From: 21-14-0-10-47-8 sp966211795
GTDB lineage: Bacteria > Bdellovibrionota > Bdellovibrionia > Bdellovibrionales > Bdellovibrionaceae
Assembly (NCBI GenBank): GCA_966211795.1
Contig: CBIHNW010000024.1
Span: 11,396 to 75,395 of the forward strand
Length of the DNA: 64,000 nucleotides
Direction of reading: 5' to 3'
Below, piece after piece: positions 56,398 through 64,000 of this stretch. The first letter of the stretch is position 1. Every line of letters starts with the position of its first letter. The translations under genes were made by a program, and so were the position numbers. Below the pieces are notes generated by a model, which was not told the origin of the DNA, searched no databases, and saw nothing but the letters and a program-made list of their open reading frames with translations.

Positions 56398-58587
56398 ATG
56401 AATCGATTGAAGTCTGCCGGTAAATTCATTTTGGTTTGCTGGGCTTGTCTATTTTCTGGACAGATGTCGAACGCGCAAGGGCAAGTAACCTGTGCCAAGA
56501 TCTATCTCGATGAAGTCAAGCCTGATAAGGGCCCTGTTTTTCTCAATCAAAAATACTCAGGTCTTTCGACTTCGAAGCCTGTCATTCATCGCACCGAGCA
56601 GATTCGCCACCAGACTGGTCAAGCTCTGAAAAAGCCTGCGGATAAAATTTCGGCCTGGCTGAAATTTATGGAGCAGTCCTCGGAAAAACGCGCGGGCCAA
56701 CCGGCAGTGTTGGCTCGAATCAAAGAATCTTATCACGAAAAATACGTCACCAAAGCCGAGAATGTTCCGGAAGGATTTTTTGACCTGCAAGTTCGCATCG
56801 CACGTGAGCAAGGGCGTGGCAAGCTGGAACTGACCCCTGAAATGCGAAAAACTCGTGTCGATCGGGCAATTCAAGATCAGAAAAAGTCTTTAGATGATTG
56901 GATTGAATATTTTTTTTCGTCGGATTCGAAGCATTATCCGATGTGGGCCAAGTATTGGAGTTTGCAAAGTCTGGTGAAGCTCACCAACTATGATGTGGAG
57001 ACTGGAAAATTTGGAAATCGCAAGGACAGCATGTTGCCCTTTCCGGAATTAAATCGGGCCGCCTTCGCCACCGTGGTTGACGCTATCATTAAAAAAGTGA
57101 ACGGCAAAGAACTGTCGAATATCAAAGATCCGGAGATGTTAAAGCTTTTAGAAAAAACAAGCTTTGCAGATCTGTATGGCCGAGCCTTGTTCTTAGAATC
57201 ACAAAAGAAGATGGATCTGACTTCGACCGAAGGTCGATGGGTGACTTATCCCCAGGGCAGCGATCCAAAGGCATTGGTCGAATCCTTGCGCGAGATGAGC
57301 ACAGGATGGTGCACCGCCGGTGAAGCGACGGCAAAATCGCAGTTGGCCGACGGGGACTTTCATGTGTTCTACACGAAGGATGAAGACGGGAAGATCCGCG
57401 TGCCGCGACTGGCGATTCGCATGGATGGATCTTCCATCGCCGAAGTCCGGGGAGTGGGTAAAGATCAAAATTTAGATGCAAAAATCGCTGAGACTTCGAT
57501 CTTGCAAGATAAGCTCAACGCTTTTGGTCCCGAAGGCCAAGCGTATCAGACGAAAACCGCTCACATGAAGCGATTGACGGAAATTGAAAAGCATCATCTC
57601 CGTGGAGAGAAACTATCGAAAGAGGATTTGCGATTTTTATATGAGATTGACACGTCGATCATGGGATTTGGCTATGACAAGGATCCCCGAATCCTCGAAA
57701 TCATCGGCGGAAGAAATATAAAGTCCGATTTGGCGACTGCACTGGGTATCAAGGAGTCGGAAATATCTTTCACCAAAGAAGAAGCTTTGCGCGGCGGTAT
57801 GAAATATCACTATGGAGATCTCGATCTGAGCGATCTCCAGTCGGCGGTTGGTTTAAACTTACCGGAAATGATTCGTGGGGATCTGAAGCTCACTCGGGTG
57901 GAATCGGCGAGAGGCCTCAAGTTACCCAAGAAGATTGGTGGGGACGTGAATCTCACTCGACTGAAGTCGGCGGATGGTTTGAAGTTGCCTGACGCGATCG
58001 GTGGGAGCCTTTTACTCCACTGTCTCCAGTCGGCTCATGGGTTAAAATTACCTGAGAAGATTGGTGGGAGTCTTGTTTTCAGTGATCTCAAGTCGGCGGA
58101 TGGCTTGAAGTTGCCTGACGCGATCGGTGGGAACCTTGTTCTCAGCAGTCTCCAATCGGCGGATGGCTTAAAGTTTCCGGACACGATCGGTGGGGACCTA
58201 CAACTCAATAGTCTCCAGTCGGCGGATGGTTTGAAGTTGCCAAAGAAGGTTGAAGGGAATCTTTGTTTCAATAGTCTCCAAGCGGCAGTTGATTTGAGGT
58301 TGCCCGAGAAGATCGGTGGGAGTCTTTTCCTCTACAGTCTCGAATTGGCAGACGGTCTAAAGTTCCCTGACTCGATTGGTGGGGACCTGTTACTGAACGG
58401 TCTTAAATCGGCAATGGGCTTGATTTTGCCACGGAAGATTGGTGGAAATCTTTACCTTTTCAGTCTAGCGTCATCGAATGGTTTGGTTTTATCAAACTCG
58501 ACAATTCGGACTCTGACGATCAGGCGCAGCCTTGTGACCGCAAATTTGCTTCTCCAGTTTCAAGGTGAGCTCAAGGTTTTAGACTAA
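56398..58587 (+). CDS. secreted protein with WCT-type domain and 21-residue repeats
   Basis: A 729-residue precursor. Signal peptide residues 1-27 (...ACLFSGQMSNA). Residues 28-290 are helical and unfamiliar. About 290-370 holds a compact region with STGWCTAGEATAKSQL (C305), GDFHVFY and RLAIRMDGSSIAEVRG, reminiscent of PcfJ-like or similar WCT domains. Residues 470-700 are 11 exact-length 21-residue repeats with consensus IGGxLxLxxLxSAxGLxLPxx, and a degenerate twelfth at the end, probably a beta-solenoid or LRR-like stack. The ribosome site GGTGA precedes ATG 56398; ATG 56371 is an alternative. Solitary. Export and repeats suggest a surface or prey-contact binding role, which is inference. 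Confidence 0.8.
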   Translation: MNRLKSAGKFILVCWACLFSGQMSNAQGQVTCAKIYLDEVKPDKGPVFLNQKYSGLSTSKPVIHRTEQIRHQTGQALKKPADKISAWLKFMEQSSEKRAGQPAVLARIKESYHEKYVTKAENVPEGFFDLQVRIAREQGRGKLELTPEMRKTRVDRAIQDQKKSLDDWIEYFFSSDSKHYPMWAKYWSLQSLVKLTNYDVETGKFGNRKDSMLPFPELNRAAFATVVDAIIKKVNGKELSNIKDPEMLKLLEKTSFADLYGRALFLESQKKMDLTSTEGRWVTYPQGSDPKALVESLREMSTGWCTAGEATAKSQLADGDFHVFYTKDEDGKIRVPRLAIRMDGSSIAEVRGVGKDQNLDAKIAETSILQDKLNAFGPEGQAYQTKTAHMKRLTEIEKHHLRGEKLSKEDLRFLYEIDTSIMGFGYDKDPRILEIIGGRNIKSDLATALGIKESEISFTKEEALRGGMKYHYGDLDLSDLQSAVGLNLPEMIRGDLKLTRVESARGLKLPKKIGGDVNLTRLKSADGLKLPDAIGGSLLLHCLQSAHGLKLPEKIGGSLVFSDLKSADGLKLPDAIGGNLVLSSLQSADGLKFPDTIGGDLQLNSLQSADGLKLPKKVEGNLCFNSLQAAVDLRLPEKIGGSLFLYSLELADGLKFPDSIGGDLLLNGLKSAMGLILPRKIGGNLYLFSLASSNGLVLSNSTIRTLTIRRSLVTANLLLQFQGELKVLD
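57805..58497 (+). repeat. eleven tandem 63-bp coding repeats
   Basis: The DNA that encodes the 21-residue units. The units differ at many synonymous and coding positions, with the best conserved stretches at TCGGCGGATGG and GGTGGG. This is a protein repeat, not a CRISPR or satellite. Confidence 0.85.
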
Positions 58588-59345
58588 ATCTCTTCGCCGG
58601 ATTCCAGAAAGCGCCACTTGCCTTCGGGTAAATGTCCAAGCATCAGCTTCCCGACACGCACGCGTTTCAAACCCTTGACCTCGAGGCCCACCATCTCGCA
58701 CATGCGACGGACCTGGCGCTTTTTTCCCTCAGTCAGAACGAAGCGCAGCTGATCTTGATTGACCCACTCGACTTGCGCTTCTTTTAATTTCTTTCCGTCC
58801 AGTTCGAGACCGTAACGTAAGAGTTGCAATTTTTCTTTCGGCAAAGGTCCCGTGACCCGCACCAGGTATTCTTTTTCGATCTCGCTGTTTTCGCCGATGA
58901 TCTTTTTGGCGAGGCGGCCGTCTTCGGTGAAAATCAAAAGGCCTTGGCTGTCGATGTCCAGGCGACCCACCACGGCCAGGGTCTGCATTTTCTGCGGAAT
59001 CACCCGAGGCTCTTTGCTGCCTTCAAAATTTTCGCGGGTGAGCAGCCGAATCGCGGGTTCGTATCCGGGCTCGGGCTGCGATGAGACGTAGCCGATTGGC
59101 TTATTCAGGATGATCGTGACCAGGTCGCTTTGCTTTTTCTGCGCCTTGGCCGCAAGCTCGATCACCGCATCGCGTGTAGTTTTAAAGCCCAGCTCTTGAA
59201 CCCGGTCGCCGTTCACGAAAACCAAACCTTGCGCGATATAGTCATCGGCCTCGCGGCGCGAGCAAATTCCTTGTTCACTCATCAGTTTTGAGAGACGCAC
59301 CAATTCGGAATTTGTTTGACCCTCGGGGGGCTTTCTTGATTGCAT
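58584..59345 (-). CDS. RsuA/RluF-type pseudouridine synthase
   Basis: A 253-residue enzyme with an S4 RNA-binding domain (about 13-75; RLSKLMSEQGICSRREADD) and a pseudouridine-synthase domain with the catalytic Asp in GRLDIDSQGLLIF. The end RQVRRMCEMVGLEVKGLKRVRVG resembles RluF/RluB, which modify 23S rRNA (and tRNA-Tyr for RluF). RluB or RsuA cannot be excluded. ATG 59345 with AAGGG three bases upstream is chosen over a TTG at 59381. Its 3' end overlaps the repeat-protein gene by 4 nt. Confidence 0.9.
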   Translation of the reverse strand: MQSRKPPEGQTNSELVRLSKLMSEQGICSRREADDYIAQGLVFVNGDRVQELGFKTTRDAVIELAAKAQKKQSDLVTIILNKPIGYVSSQPEPGYEPAIRLLTRENFEGSKEPRVIPQKMQTLAVVGRLDIDSQGLLIFTEDGRLAKKIIGENSEIEKEYLVRVTGPLPKEKLQLLRYGLELDGKKLKEAQVEWVNQDQLRFVLTEGKKRQVRRMCEMVGLEVKGLKRVRVGKLMLGHLPEGKWRFLESGEEI

Positions 59346-59392
59346 GGGCCCTTGTTTAATCCATTTTTTGACAAAGTGCAAAGGAGACCCCG

Positions 59393-60169
59393 ATGAAAAG
59401 CCTTCTTTTCGTTCTTGTTTCAGGCCTATTGATCCTGTCCCAGGCCCAGGCTGTGAATTATTCAGCGACTCTATTTGAACAAAAATCCAATCGTGAAAAG
59501 AAGCTCTACACTTTCCAGGTCGAAGACACCAATCCCGAGGCCGGCGAGTTCCAGACGACCTATAAGGATTTGGATGGCAACATCGTGGTTCAGGAAAAGT
59601 CGACCGTCAAAGGATCAACCCTGGTGAAGACCGAGATTGAGCAAAAGCAGTTGGGCCAAAAGGGCATCATCGAAGTGAAAGACGACAAAGCATTTTTCAC
59701 CAAGGTCATGCCAGACGGAAAGTCTTCGACCAAAGAAGAAAAATTGGGAAAGACATTTGTCGCGGCGGCAAATTTTCAAAAATTCGTGCGCGACAACTGG
59801 TCTGAAGTCGCCGCCGGAAAAGAAGTGGAATTTCGTTACGCCGTTTGGGATCGCCAAGAAACGGTGGGTTTTGAAATTCAGAAGATCGGCGAAGATAAAG
59901 TGGGCGATCAGCCAGTTTTGACTTTGAAGATGAAGCCTTCAAACTTTTTCATCTCCAAGCTCGTGGCGCCGATCATTTTTAAATTTGCGGCCGATGGCTC
60001 GAAATTACTGGAAATGAATGGCCGCGTTCCGCCGAAGCGCAAAGACGGAAATAACTGGAAGGATCTGGATGCCGAAGTCGTTTACTCGTATCCCGAGATC
60101 TCAACCACAACGACGACTTTGCCCGTGCCGGCTCCGGCGGCCACTACTGGCAAACGTTCAAAGCGTTAA
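59393..60169 (+). CDS. secreted protein of unknown function
   Basis: A 258-residue precursor with signal peptide (MKSLLFVLVSGLLILSQAQA). The mature part is mainly beta (YSATLFEQKSNREKKLYTF; long strands to about 225) and ends in a Thr/Pro-rich then basic tail (TTTTTLPVPAPAATTGKRS). GGAG lies six bases before ATG. It is convergent with the transglycosylase gene with 26 nt overlap. It resembles no enzyme; a lipid-binding or LolA-like fold is conceivable but unsupported. Confidence 0.7.
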   Translation: MKSLLFVLVSGLLILSQAQAVNYSATLFEQKSNREKKLYTFQVEDTNPEAGEFQTTYKDLDGNIVVQEKSTVKGSTLVKTEIEQKQLGQKGIIEVKDDKAFFTKVMPDGKSSTKEEKLGKTFVAAANFQKFVRDNWSEVAAGKEVEFRYAVWDRQETVGFEIQKIGEDKVGDQPVLTLKMKPSNFFISKLVAPIIFKFAADGSKLLEMNGRVPPKRKDGNNWKDLDAEVVYSYPEISTTTTTLPVPAPAATTGKRSKR

Positions 60170-60920
60170 CCAGGGCTGCGATCTCGTCGATTTTTTCATA
60201 GCGGCCGTTGTCTTTGATGACGGCCCAATAAGCTCCCGAGCCCACGACGATAAAACCTTTTCGTTTCACCTGTTGGGCCAAAATCCTGATACCGCAATCT
60301 AAATTTTTATACGGATCCAGAATGGTTTTCTTCGGATCAGTGGGTGATAAGTTCTTATCGAGCGACCAATCAAATTTGCAAAATGGGTAGCCCGTGATGT
60401 CTTGGTAGGAAAGCTGCAGCAGGCCCTCGCTCCACACCGGTTGCCCCGTGATCGGGTCCGTTCCCATGGTCGATTCTTGATAGCGGCTGAGCGGATTGAA
60501 ACCACTTTCAAACTTGCTCATCGCCGCAATCAATTGACCGGCCACGTTGACCTTTTGTTTGTCGGTCAGGAAAGAATATTTTTTGCAGAATCGGCTCATG
60601 TCCTGCGCGCTTAAGATATCCTTGGCGGCGGACGTTTGCAGGAGATCGAAAACGTAAGTGCTCCAGGCTTTGTTAGCGGGCTTGGCCTTTTCCCAAAGCA
60701 AGGCCTCGAAGACGAAAGGCTGAGAGGGGGTCGGCGGCTCGACCGGTGTCGTGGGATCCGATGCGGGTGGGTCTGCTGGCGGCGTCGTCGGTGTTTCGCT
60801 TCCTTGGTCCGAGCTGGAAGAAAGATCCGGCGGCGTTGACGAAGATTGGAATCCGCGGCTGCAGGAAACGGTGATGAGAGCCAAGGTCATAAAAAAGGCA
60901 AAGCGGTTCATTTGAGCCAT
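60144..60920 (-). CDS. lipoprotein with lytic-transglycosylase-like (SLT) domain
   Basis: A 258-residue precursor. The lipobox is ITVSC with the modified Cys at residue 20. A Pro/Ser/Thr/Asp-rich linker follows (about 21-70), then an SLT-like domain: the catalytic Glu in SKFESGFNP, SEGLLQLSYQD, and NLDCGIRILAQQ. Such enzymes cut the glycan chain of murein. Cysteines in the domain may pair. ATG 60920 (MAQMNRF) and 60911 (MNRF) are both possible. A predatory bacterium needs murein cutters at entry and exit, but this is inferred. Confidence 0.8.
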   Translation of the reverse strand: MAQMNRFAFFMTLALITVSCSRGFQSSSTPPDLSSSSDQGSETPTTPPADPPASDPTTPVEPPTPSQPFVFEALLWEKAKPANKAWSTYVFDLLQTSAAKDILSAQDMSRFCKKYSFLTDKQKVNVAGQLIAAMSKFESGFNPLSRYQESTMGTDPITGQPVWSEGLLQLSYQDITGYPFCKFDWSLDKNLSPTDPKKTILDPYKNLDCGIRILAQQVKRKGFIVVGSGAYWAVIKDNGRYEKIDEIAALVNALNVCQ

Positions 60921-60980
60921 AAGTGATGGACTCTGTATCGGCAGAGAATGGTGACGGACTTGGGGCTAGGAAAAGTCGGG

Positions 60981-61187
60981 TCAAGTCATCAGTACATTTG
61001 TTTCAGCGCGAACCTGTTCTCGCATGGATAGCAGCATCCCCTCCATTGTGTTGCGACGTTTTTTAAGTTCGATTCGAAAGTCAGCATTGTCGGTTTTCGA
61101 AATTTCCAGGTTCAGATCGCTCAACTCTCTTTCCAAAATTTCCAACAGGAGCGTCATCTGTGCGTAATCGAGTTCAAGTTTGAACAT
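60981..61187 (-). CDS. small helical protein, 68 residues
   Basis: A 68-residue, mostly helical protein (MFKLELDYAQMTLLLEILER) without signal peptide; heptads suggest a small coiled-coil dimer. GGAGG stands five bases before ATG 61187, the main evidence for reality. Divergent from the lipoprotein at 61376, with a 16-bp palindrome between. The last bases are 60 bp from the transglycosylase start. Family unknown. Confidence 0.7.
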   Translation of the reverse strand: MFKLELDYAQMTLLLEILERELSDLNLEISKTDNADFRIELKKRRNTMEGMLLSMREQVRAETNVLMT

Positions 61188-61247
61188 AACGGCCTCCTTC
61201 AATCGCAATCTGGGTCGCTGAGATTTTTTGGCGAGTGGAAGTGCAAC

Positions 61248-61263
61248 AAGACACCGGTGTCTT
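61248..61263. promoter_or_regulatory. perfect 16-bp palindrome between divergent genes
   Basis: AAGACACCGGTGTCTT reads the same on both strands. It lies 61 bp before the 68-residue gene and 112 bp before the lipoprotein gene that leads the ECF operon, a likely place for a regulator dimer. Confidence 0.5.
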
Positions 61264-61375
61264 TTCTCAGAATGAGACAGGGCGAAAAAATTAAGAAATT
61301 TGGCGTAACAAAATTTCGCTTCGTCGGTTGTACGTTCAGAGGGTTGGAATTCACCAACGTCGAAAGGGACCCAGT

Positions 61376-62290
61376 ATGAAAACTAAAATTTTGAAAAGCT
61401 TGGCTTTAGGTCTTGTTCAGATCACCCTGCTTTGCACTGTTGCTTGCGGCAAAAAAGCGCAAGATGACACAAGCTCTGCGACTTCTCTGTCAGTTGATCC
61501 GGTGGAAGCTTCGATCGAATCCGGCATCACGGTTGTGAGCGGCATGGCCGATGATCAGGCGGGCTCTTCTTACGCGCAGCTCACATCGAAGATCCAGCCT
61601 TCCATTTGGCAGACAATGTTGGGTAAACAAGCTTTTGCTGACACCTGTGCTCGTGCGTACTGGCAGACCTGCAATAGCGGCGTGAAAGAGGCCGATTATG
61701 CGGGTTGCACGGTTGCGGGAACGGCGCGAACGATCACGGGTTCGGTGCAGCTTTCCTATTCGCACGCCAGTTGCACACTGACGACGGACGGAGATTCGGT
61801 GACCCGCACTTATGATCTCGCGATTTCGGGTCCTCGTGGCGGAGAGGTTGCGCATCAAAGCACGGTGAAGGCCGATTACCGTGGCACCAGCTATGGCGGC
61901 GGGGGCAAGCTCACGAAGACGTCTTCGGGTTGGGACATGGAGATTCTTGGGCGTCACTCGCAAATGACCTTTCGGGACAAATCCGTTTTCGATGTTTCGG
62001 TGCGAACTTTGTCCCCTCTGCAGGTGAGTGGTGGCCTTGCGCGCGGCAGTCGGATGTTGAACGGTGGTCAATTGGAAGTGAATCATAATCTTTCTAAGTT
62101 CACGGCGGTGATCACGCCCTCGAATCTTCAATGGAGCGCGGGCTGCTGCCATCCGACGGCGGGAAGTTTGTCGGTAACCTACAGTGGGTCCAAAACTGGG
62201 ACCGCGACCGTCACCTTCCAAGGCTGTGGTACGGGTGTGGTGGATCAAGGTGGACAACAGCAGCAGATTGAGTTGTCATATTGTGACTAA
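61376..62290 (+). CDS. lipoprotein of unknown function ahead of the ECF operon
   Basis: A 304-residue precursor. Lipobox CTVAC with the Cys at about residue 24, followed by GKK. The mature part is mainly beta with many Ser/Thr/Gly and several cysteines, including CC in WSAGCCHPTAG. AAGGGA precedes ATG 61376. It ends eight bases before the sigma gene, so they are probably one transcript. Possibly a regulon member or the envelope sensor of the sigma factor. No family recognised. Confidence 0.7.
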   Translation: MKTKILKSLALGLVQITLLCTVACGKKAQDDTSSATSLSVDPVEASIESGITVVSGMADDQAGSSYAQLTSKIQPSIWQTMLGKQAFADTCARAYWQTCNSGVKEADYAGCTVAGTARTITGSVQLSYSHASCTLTTDGDSVTRTYDLAISGPRGGEVAHQSTVKADYRGTSYGGGGKLTKTSSGWDMEILGRHSQMTFRDKSVFDVSVRTLSPLQVSGGLARGSRMLNGGQLEVNHNLSKFTAVITPSNLQWSAGCCHPTAGSLSVTYSGSKTGTATVTFQGCGTGVVDQGGQQQQIELSYCD

Positions 62291-62298
62291 CCTCCAAT

Positions 62299-62844
62299 AT
62301 GACAAACATATCTGATGAAGAACTGATTCAAAAAACGGCCCGTGGAGACTCGAAAGGATTCGAGACTCTGCTGGGGCGCTACAAGAATAACGTTTACGGT
62401 TTGTGCAAAAGACTTTTGAGGTCGGATATGTTGGCGGAAGAAATCTCACAAGAAACCTGGATGCGGGTGGTGCAAGCGGCACCTCGATTTGAAGCCCGCG
62501 GCTCGGTCAAGTCTTGGATTTTGACCATCGCCAAGAATCAATGTCTCAACCTGATCGAAAAACGTGGTTGGGAAGAAGCTCTGCCGGAAGGCGGGGAAGA
62601 GCAAATCGCCGATCCTTGCGAAAGTCTCGAGACTTTGCTCTCGGCTCAGCAACAAAAGCAAAGGCTCCTTGGCGCGATCGATCGCCTGCCAGATCGTCAG
62701 CGCGCGGCCTTGGTGCTGTGGATGCAGGAAGAAAAATCCTACGAAGAAGTGGCACGCGATCTCAAGACCCACGTCGGAGCACTGAAGGTCCTTTTATTTC
62801 GCGCGAAGGAAAATCTTTTGCGGGCGCTGAAGGAGGACTCATGA
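62299..62844 (+). CDS. ECF sigma factor
   Basis: A 181-residue sigma-70-family ECF protein with only regions 2 and 4. Region 2: RYKNNVYGLCKRLLRSDMLA, then EEISQETWMRVVQAAPRF. Region 4: LPDRQRAALVLWMQEEKSYE then ALKVLLFRAKENLLRALK, the -35-binding helix-turn-helix. It directs RNA polymerase to a special promoter set. ATGA overlap with the next gene, the membrane anti-sigma candidate. The ribosome site is weak, so coupling with the lipoprotein is likely. Confidence 0.93.
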   Translation: MTNISDEELIQKTARGDSKGFETLLGRYKNNVYGLCKRLLRSDMLAEEISQETWMRVVQAAPRFEARGSVKSWILTIAKNQCLNLIEKRGWEEALPEGGEEQIADPCESLETLLSAQQQKQRLLGAIDRLPDRQRAALVLWMQEEKSYEEVARDLKTHVGALKVLLFRAKENLLRALKEDS

Positions 62845-63173
62845 GTCGGTTTGATGACTTGCTCAGCGAAGAGCCTGCTTCCAAGCAGCACACAGAAAAT
62901 ATTTTGGCGCGGGCGACGGAAGGCTTGGAAAAAAATCGGAAGCTTGCGCGAGCGTCTCGCCGTCGAAGCTTGTGGGGGATTTTCGGCTTGGGGCTCACGG
63001 CCGCTTTCGGATTTCTTCTGTGGAATTGGCGTGTCGCCGAAGAGGAATCGGAGCTGAGTCTAGCGGCTTTCACCGAGGTCGAAGTCGATGATGTCGATCT
63101 TTTGGCAGCGGGTGACGAGGGCTTTGTGGAATTTTTAGAAACTTTGGAAGACGAGGATTGGGAGGAATCATGA
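62841..63173 (+). CDS. probable membrane anti-sigma factor
   Basis: A 110-residue single-pass protein: basic N-terminal part (1-42), a membrane helix (LWGIFGLGLTAAFGFLLW, about 45-64) and an acidic tail (AAFTEVEVDDVDLLAAGDEG to the end). ATG 62841 overlaps the sigma stop as ATGA; a longer frame from 62514 is a shadow of the sigma gene. There is no zinc-binding HxxxCxxC motif. Gene order, size and topology (sigma binding inside, acidic tail outside) argue for an anti-sigma factor. No sequence family is certain. Confidence 0.75.
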   Translation: MSRFDDLLSEEPASKQHTENILARATEGLEKNRKLARASRRRSLWGIFGLGLTAAFGFLLWNWRVAEEESELSLAAFTEVEVDDVDLLAAGDEGFVEFLETLEDEDWEES

Positions 63174-63325
63174 GCGGGCCGCAAAACGTGGATCAAGAAA
63201 TCATCGAAAATCTCGATCTCTTGATGGACATGGATTTATTCGAAGAAGAGGGGCTGGTTGATTTGGTCGAGCAGATGGATGAAATTCCGCAAGGGGATCC
63301 TTCGGACAGTGGGGATGCCAAGTGA
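63170..63325 (+). CDS. 51-residue acidic peptide in the ECF operon
   Basis: A short gene with ATGA overlap to the anti-sigma gene and GTGA overlap to the DUF3106 gene. Of 51 residues, 16 are acidic and only one is lysine. The core LMDMDLFEEEGLVDLVEQMD resembles the acidic tail of the preceding anti-sigma (DVDLL, then EGFVEFLETLED), so they may be copies of one module. No signal peptide, so it is probably cytoplasmic. It could hold or buffer a basic partner. It is too short for most gene finders, and would be missed. Confidence 0.7.
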   Translation: MSGPQNVDQEIIENLDLLMDMDLFEEEGLVDLVEQMDEIPQGDPSDSGDAK

Positions 63326-63789
63326 AGAGACGTCAGTTTCTACAGAACTCCTTCTTGATGACCATCGCGGGCCTGGTGGTCGGAACTTCGGGCGAGACCG
63401 CATCGGCGGCTAAAAATTCGGCCGCGGCATTCGCGGATAGGGCCGCGAATGAAGAGAGATTCCGAAATCTTTCACCCGAGCAAAAAGAAAAACTGCGCGC
63501 GGCTTACCAGAAATTCAAAACTCTTTCGCCCGAGAAAAAAGAACGGGTGATTTCGGCTTTCGAAAAATTTCGCTCACTGCCGCCCGAGAAAAAGGCCAAA
63601 GTTCGAGCCGGCTTGCAAAAGTGGCGAGAGCTTCCGCCGGAGCAACGCGATCGATTGCGCCAAAAATTCCGCCGCTGGCAAAGCTTGTCCCCCGCGCAGC
63701 GCGATCAACTGCGCGAACGCTGGCGCGCCCGTCGTCAAGGCGGGGCCAGCTCCGAAGCCCGCACTCGCCGCGAACATCGCCGCCGTTGA
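63322..63789 (+). CDS. exported DUF3106-like basic protein
   Basis: A 155-residue protein starting with GTG. The N-terminus MKRRQFLQNSFLM has a twin-arginine motif and a hydrophobic core ending near ETASAA, so Tat export is likely. The mature part has about five repeats of 20-22 residues with [FW]xxLxPExxxxLR (LSPEQKEKLRAAY, LPPEKKAKVRAGL, and so on), the DUF3106 pattern, and a very basic tail (ARTRREHRRR). Such proteins often accompany ECF sigma genes. It may sense or bind an envelope ligand and balance the acidic tail of the anti-sigma factor. Confidence 0.75.
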   Translation: MKRRQFLQNSFLMTIAGLVVGTSGETASAAKNSAAAFADRAANEERFRNLSPEQKEKLRAAYQKFKTLSPEKKERVISAFEKFRSLPPEKKAKVRAGLQKWRELPPEQRDRLRQKFRRWQSLSPAQRDQLRERWRARRQGGASSEARTRREHRRR

Positions 63790-63852
63790 TTCTCAGTGTG
63801 ATCTGCCGAGCAGGGTTTTGCGATTCGGTTTTCCTGCAGTTCTCCTATACTG

Positions 63853-64000
63853 ATGTCATTTCGTCTGGAGCCGGCTCGTAATTCCGTGCTCCAGCCCGCC
63901 CTGTTTGTCGTGACCACACTCCTGTTTTGCGACTCTATCCTGCTAGCGGACCGTTTCCGTCACTCGGACCTAGTCTTCGCCTATAATCCTTCTCTCCTTC
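63853..64000 (+). CDS. partial reading frame at the right edge
   Basis: From ATG 63853 the frame stays open to the window end (49 codons) and begins with MSFRLEPARNSVLQPALFVV, which could be a signal sequence. TATACT (63846-63851) directly before it looks like a -10 box, which would place the start at or after the ATG, so the true start may be lower. No ribosome site is clear. Low certainty. Confidence 0.3.
   Translation, partial: MSFRLEPARNSVLQPALFVVTTLLFCDSILLADRFRHSDLVFAYNPSLL

Noticed and set aside
57805..58497. Regular 63-bp repeats that could suggest a CRISPR or satellite
   Set aside because: The period is 21 codons in frame, there are no unique spacers, and the units diverge mostly as a protein repeat.

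Overview
The window looks like chromosomal DNA from a Bdellovibrio-like predatory or free-living delta-type proteobacterium (Bdellovibrionota). This is inferred from roughly 50% GC, dense coding on both strands, the many secreted or lipoprotein-type proteins of unknown family, long coiled-coil proteins, an FHA-SpoIIE phosphatase, and a PurS/PurQ/PurL-type purine operon. No rRNA, tRNA, CRISPR array, prophage or complete insertion sequence is visible. The one mobile-element gene is a small REP-associated (Y1/HUH) transposase near 53.2-53.8 kb.

Layout. 0-13 kb: a STAS protein, a coiled-coil protein, an unknown membrane protein, a VKOR-DsbA fusion, a ChaN/Tiki-like protein, HU, a TPR envelope protein with a secreted partner, a 558-residue coiled-coil protein just upstream of pyruvate kinase, an FHA-SpoIIE phosphatase and a cyclic-nucleotide-binding protein. 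13-24 kb: a secreted protein, an acidic protein with a GAF-like end, then a tight RNA/ribosome operon (cysteine desulfurase, mnmA, mtaB, rnc, era, der) ending in an NSS-type sodium symporter. 23-27 kb: an outer-membrane barrel, an S9 peptidase lipoprotein and a UbiG-like methyltransferase. 27.5-40.3 kb: one long operon, purM-purN-unknown-purB-purC-purS-purQ-purL-purF, running by 4-nt overlaps into a murein-recycling set (LD-carboxypeptidase, beta-lactamase-fold hydrolase, mpl) and closed by a hairpin terminator. 40.4-51 kb: a chemoreceptor, two secreted/outer-membrane proteins, a Kef-type antiporter, mutS and a glnD-like gene with an in-frame TGA. 51-61 kb: small secreted proteins, sufE, the RAYT transposase, yebC, a DUF455 ferritin-like protein, a secreted protein with a 21-residue repeat, an RluF/RsuA-type pseudouridine synthase and a transglycosylase lipoprotein. 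61-64 kb: a lipoprotein and an ECF sigma operon (sigma, membrane anti-sigma, a 51-residue acidic peptide, a basic DUF3106 protein).

How the parts work together. The central operon makes purine nucleotides to IMP (with purB) and is physically joined to recovery of murein peptides into UDP-MurNAc-tripeptide. The desulfurase probably supplies sulfur to MnmA. Rnc, Era and Der act on rRNA processing and ribosome assembly. The ECF operon looks like an envelope-signalling unit in which an acidic anti-sigma tail and an acidic peptide sit beside a strongly basic exported protein.

Most worth a second look are the interrupted glnD, the ECF operon with its 51-residue peptide, the 21-residue repeat protein, the unknown gene inside the pur operon, two sigma-54-like promoters that share upstream motifs, and a 98-bp palindromic element. 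None is proof of a new system; each comes with a test.
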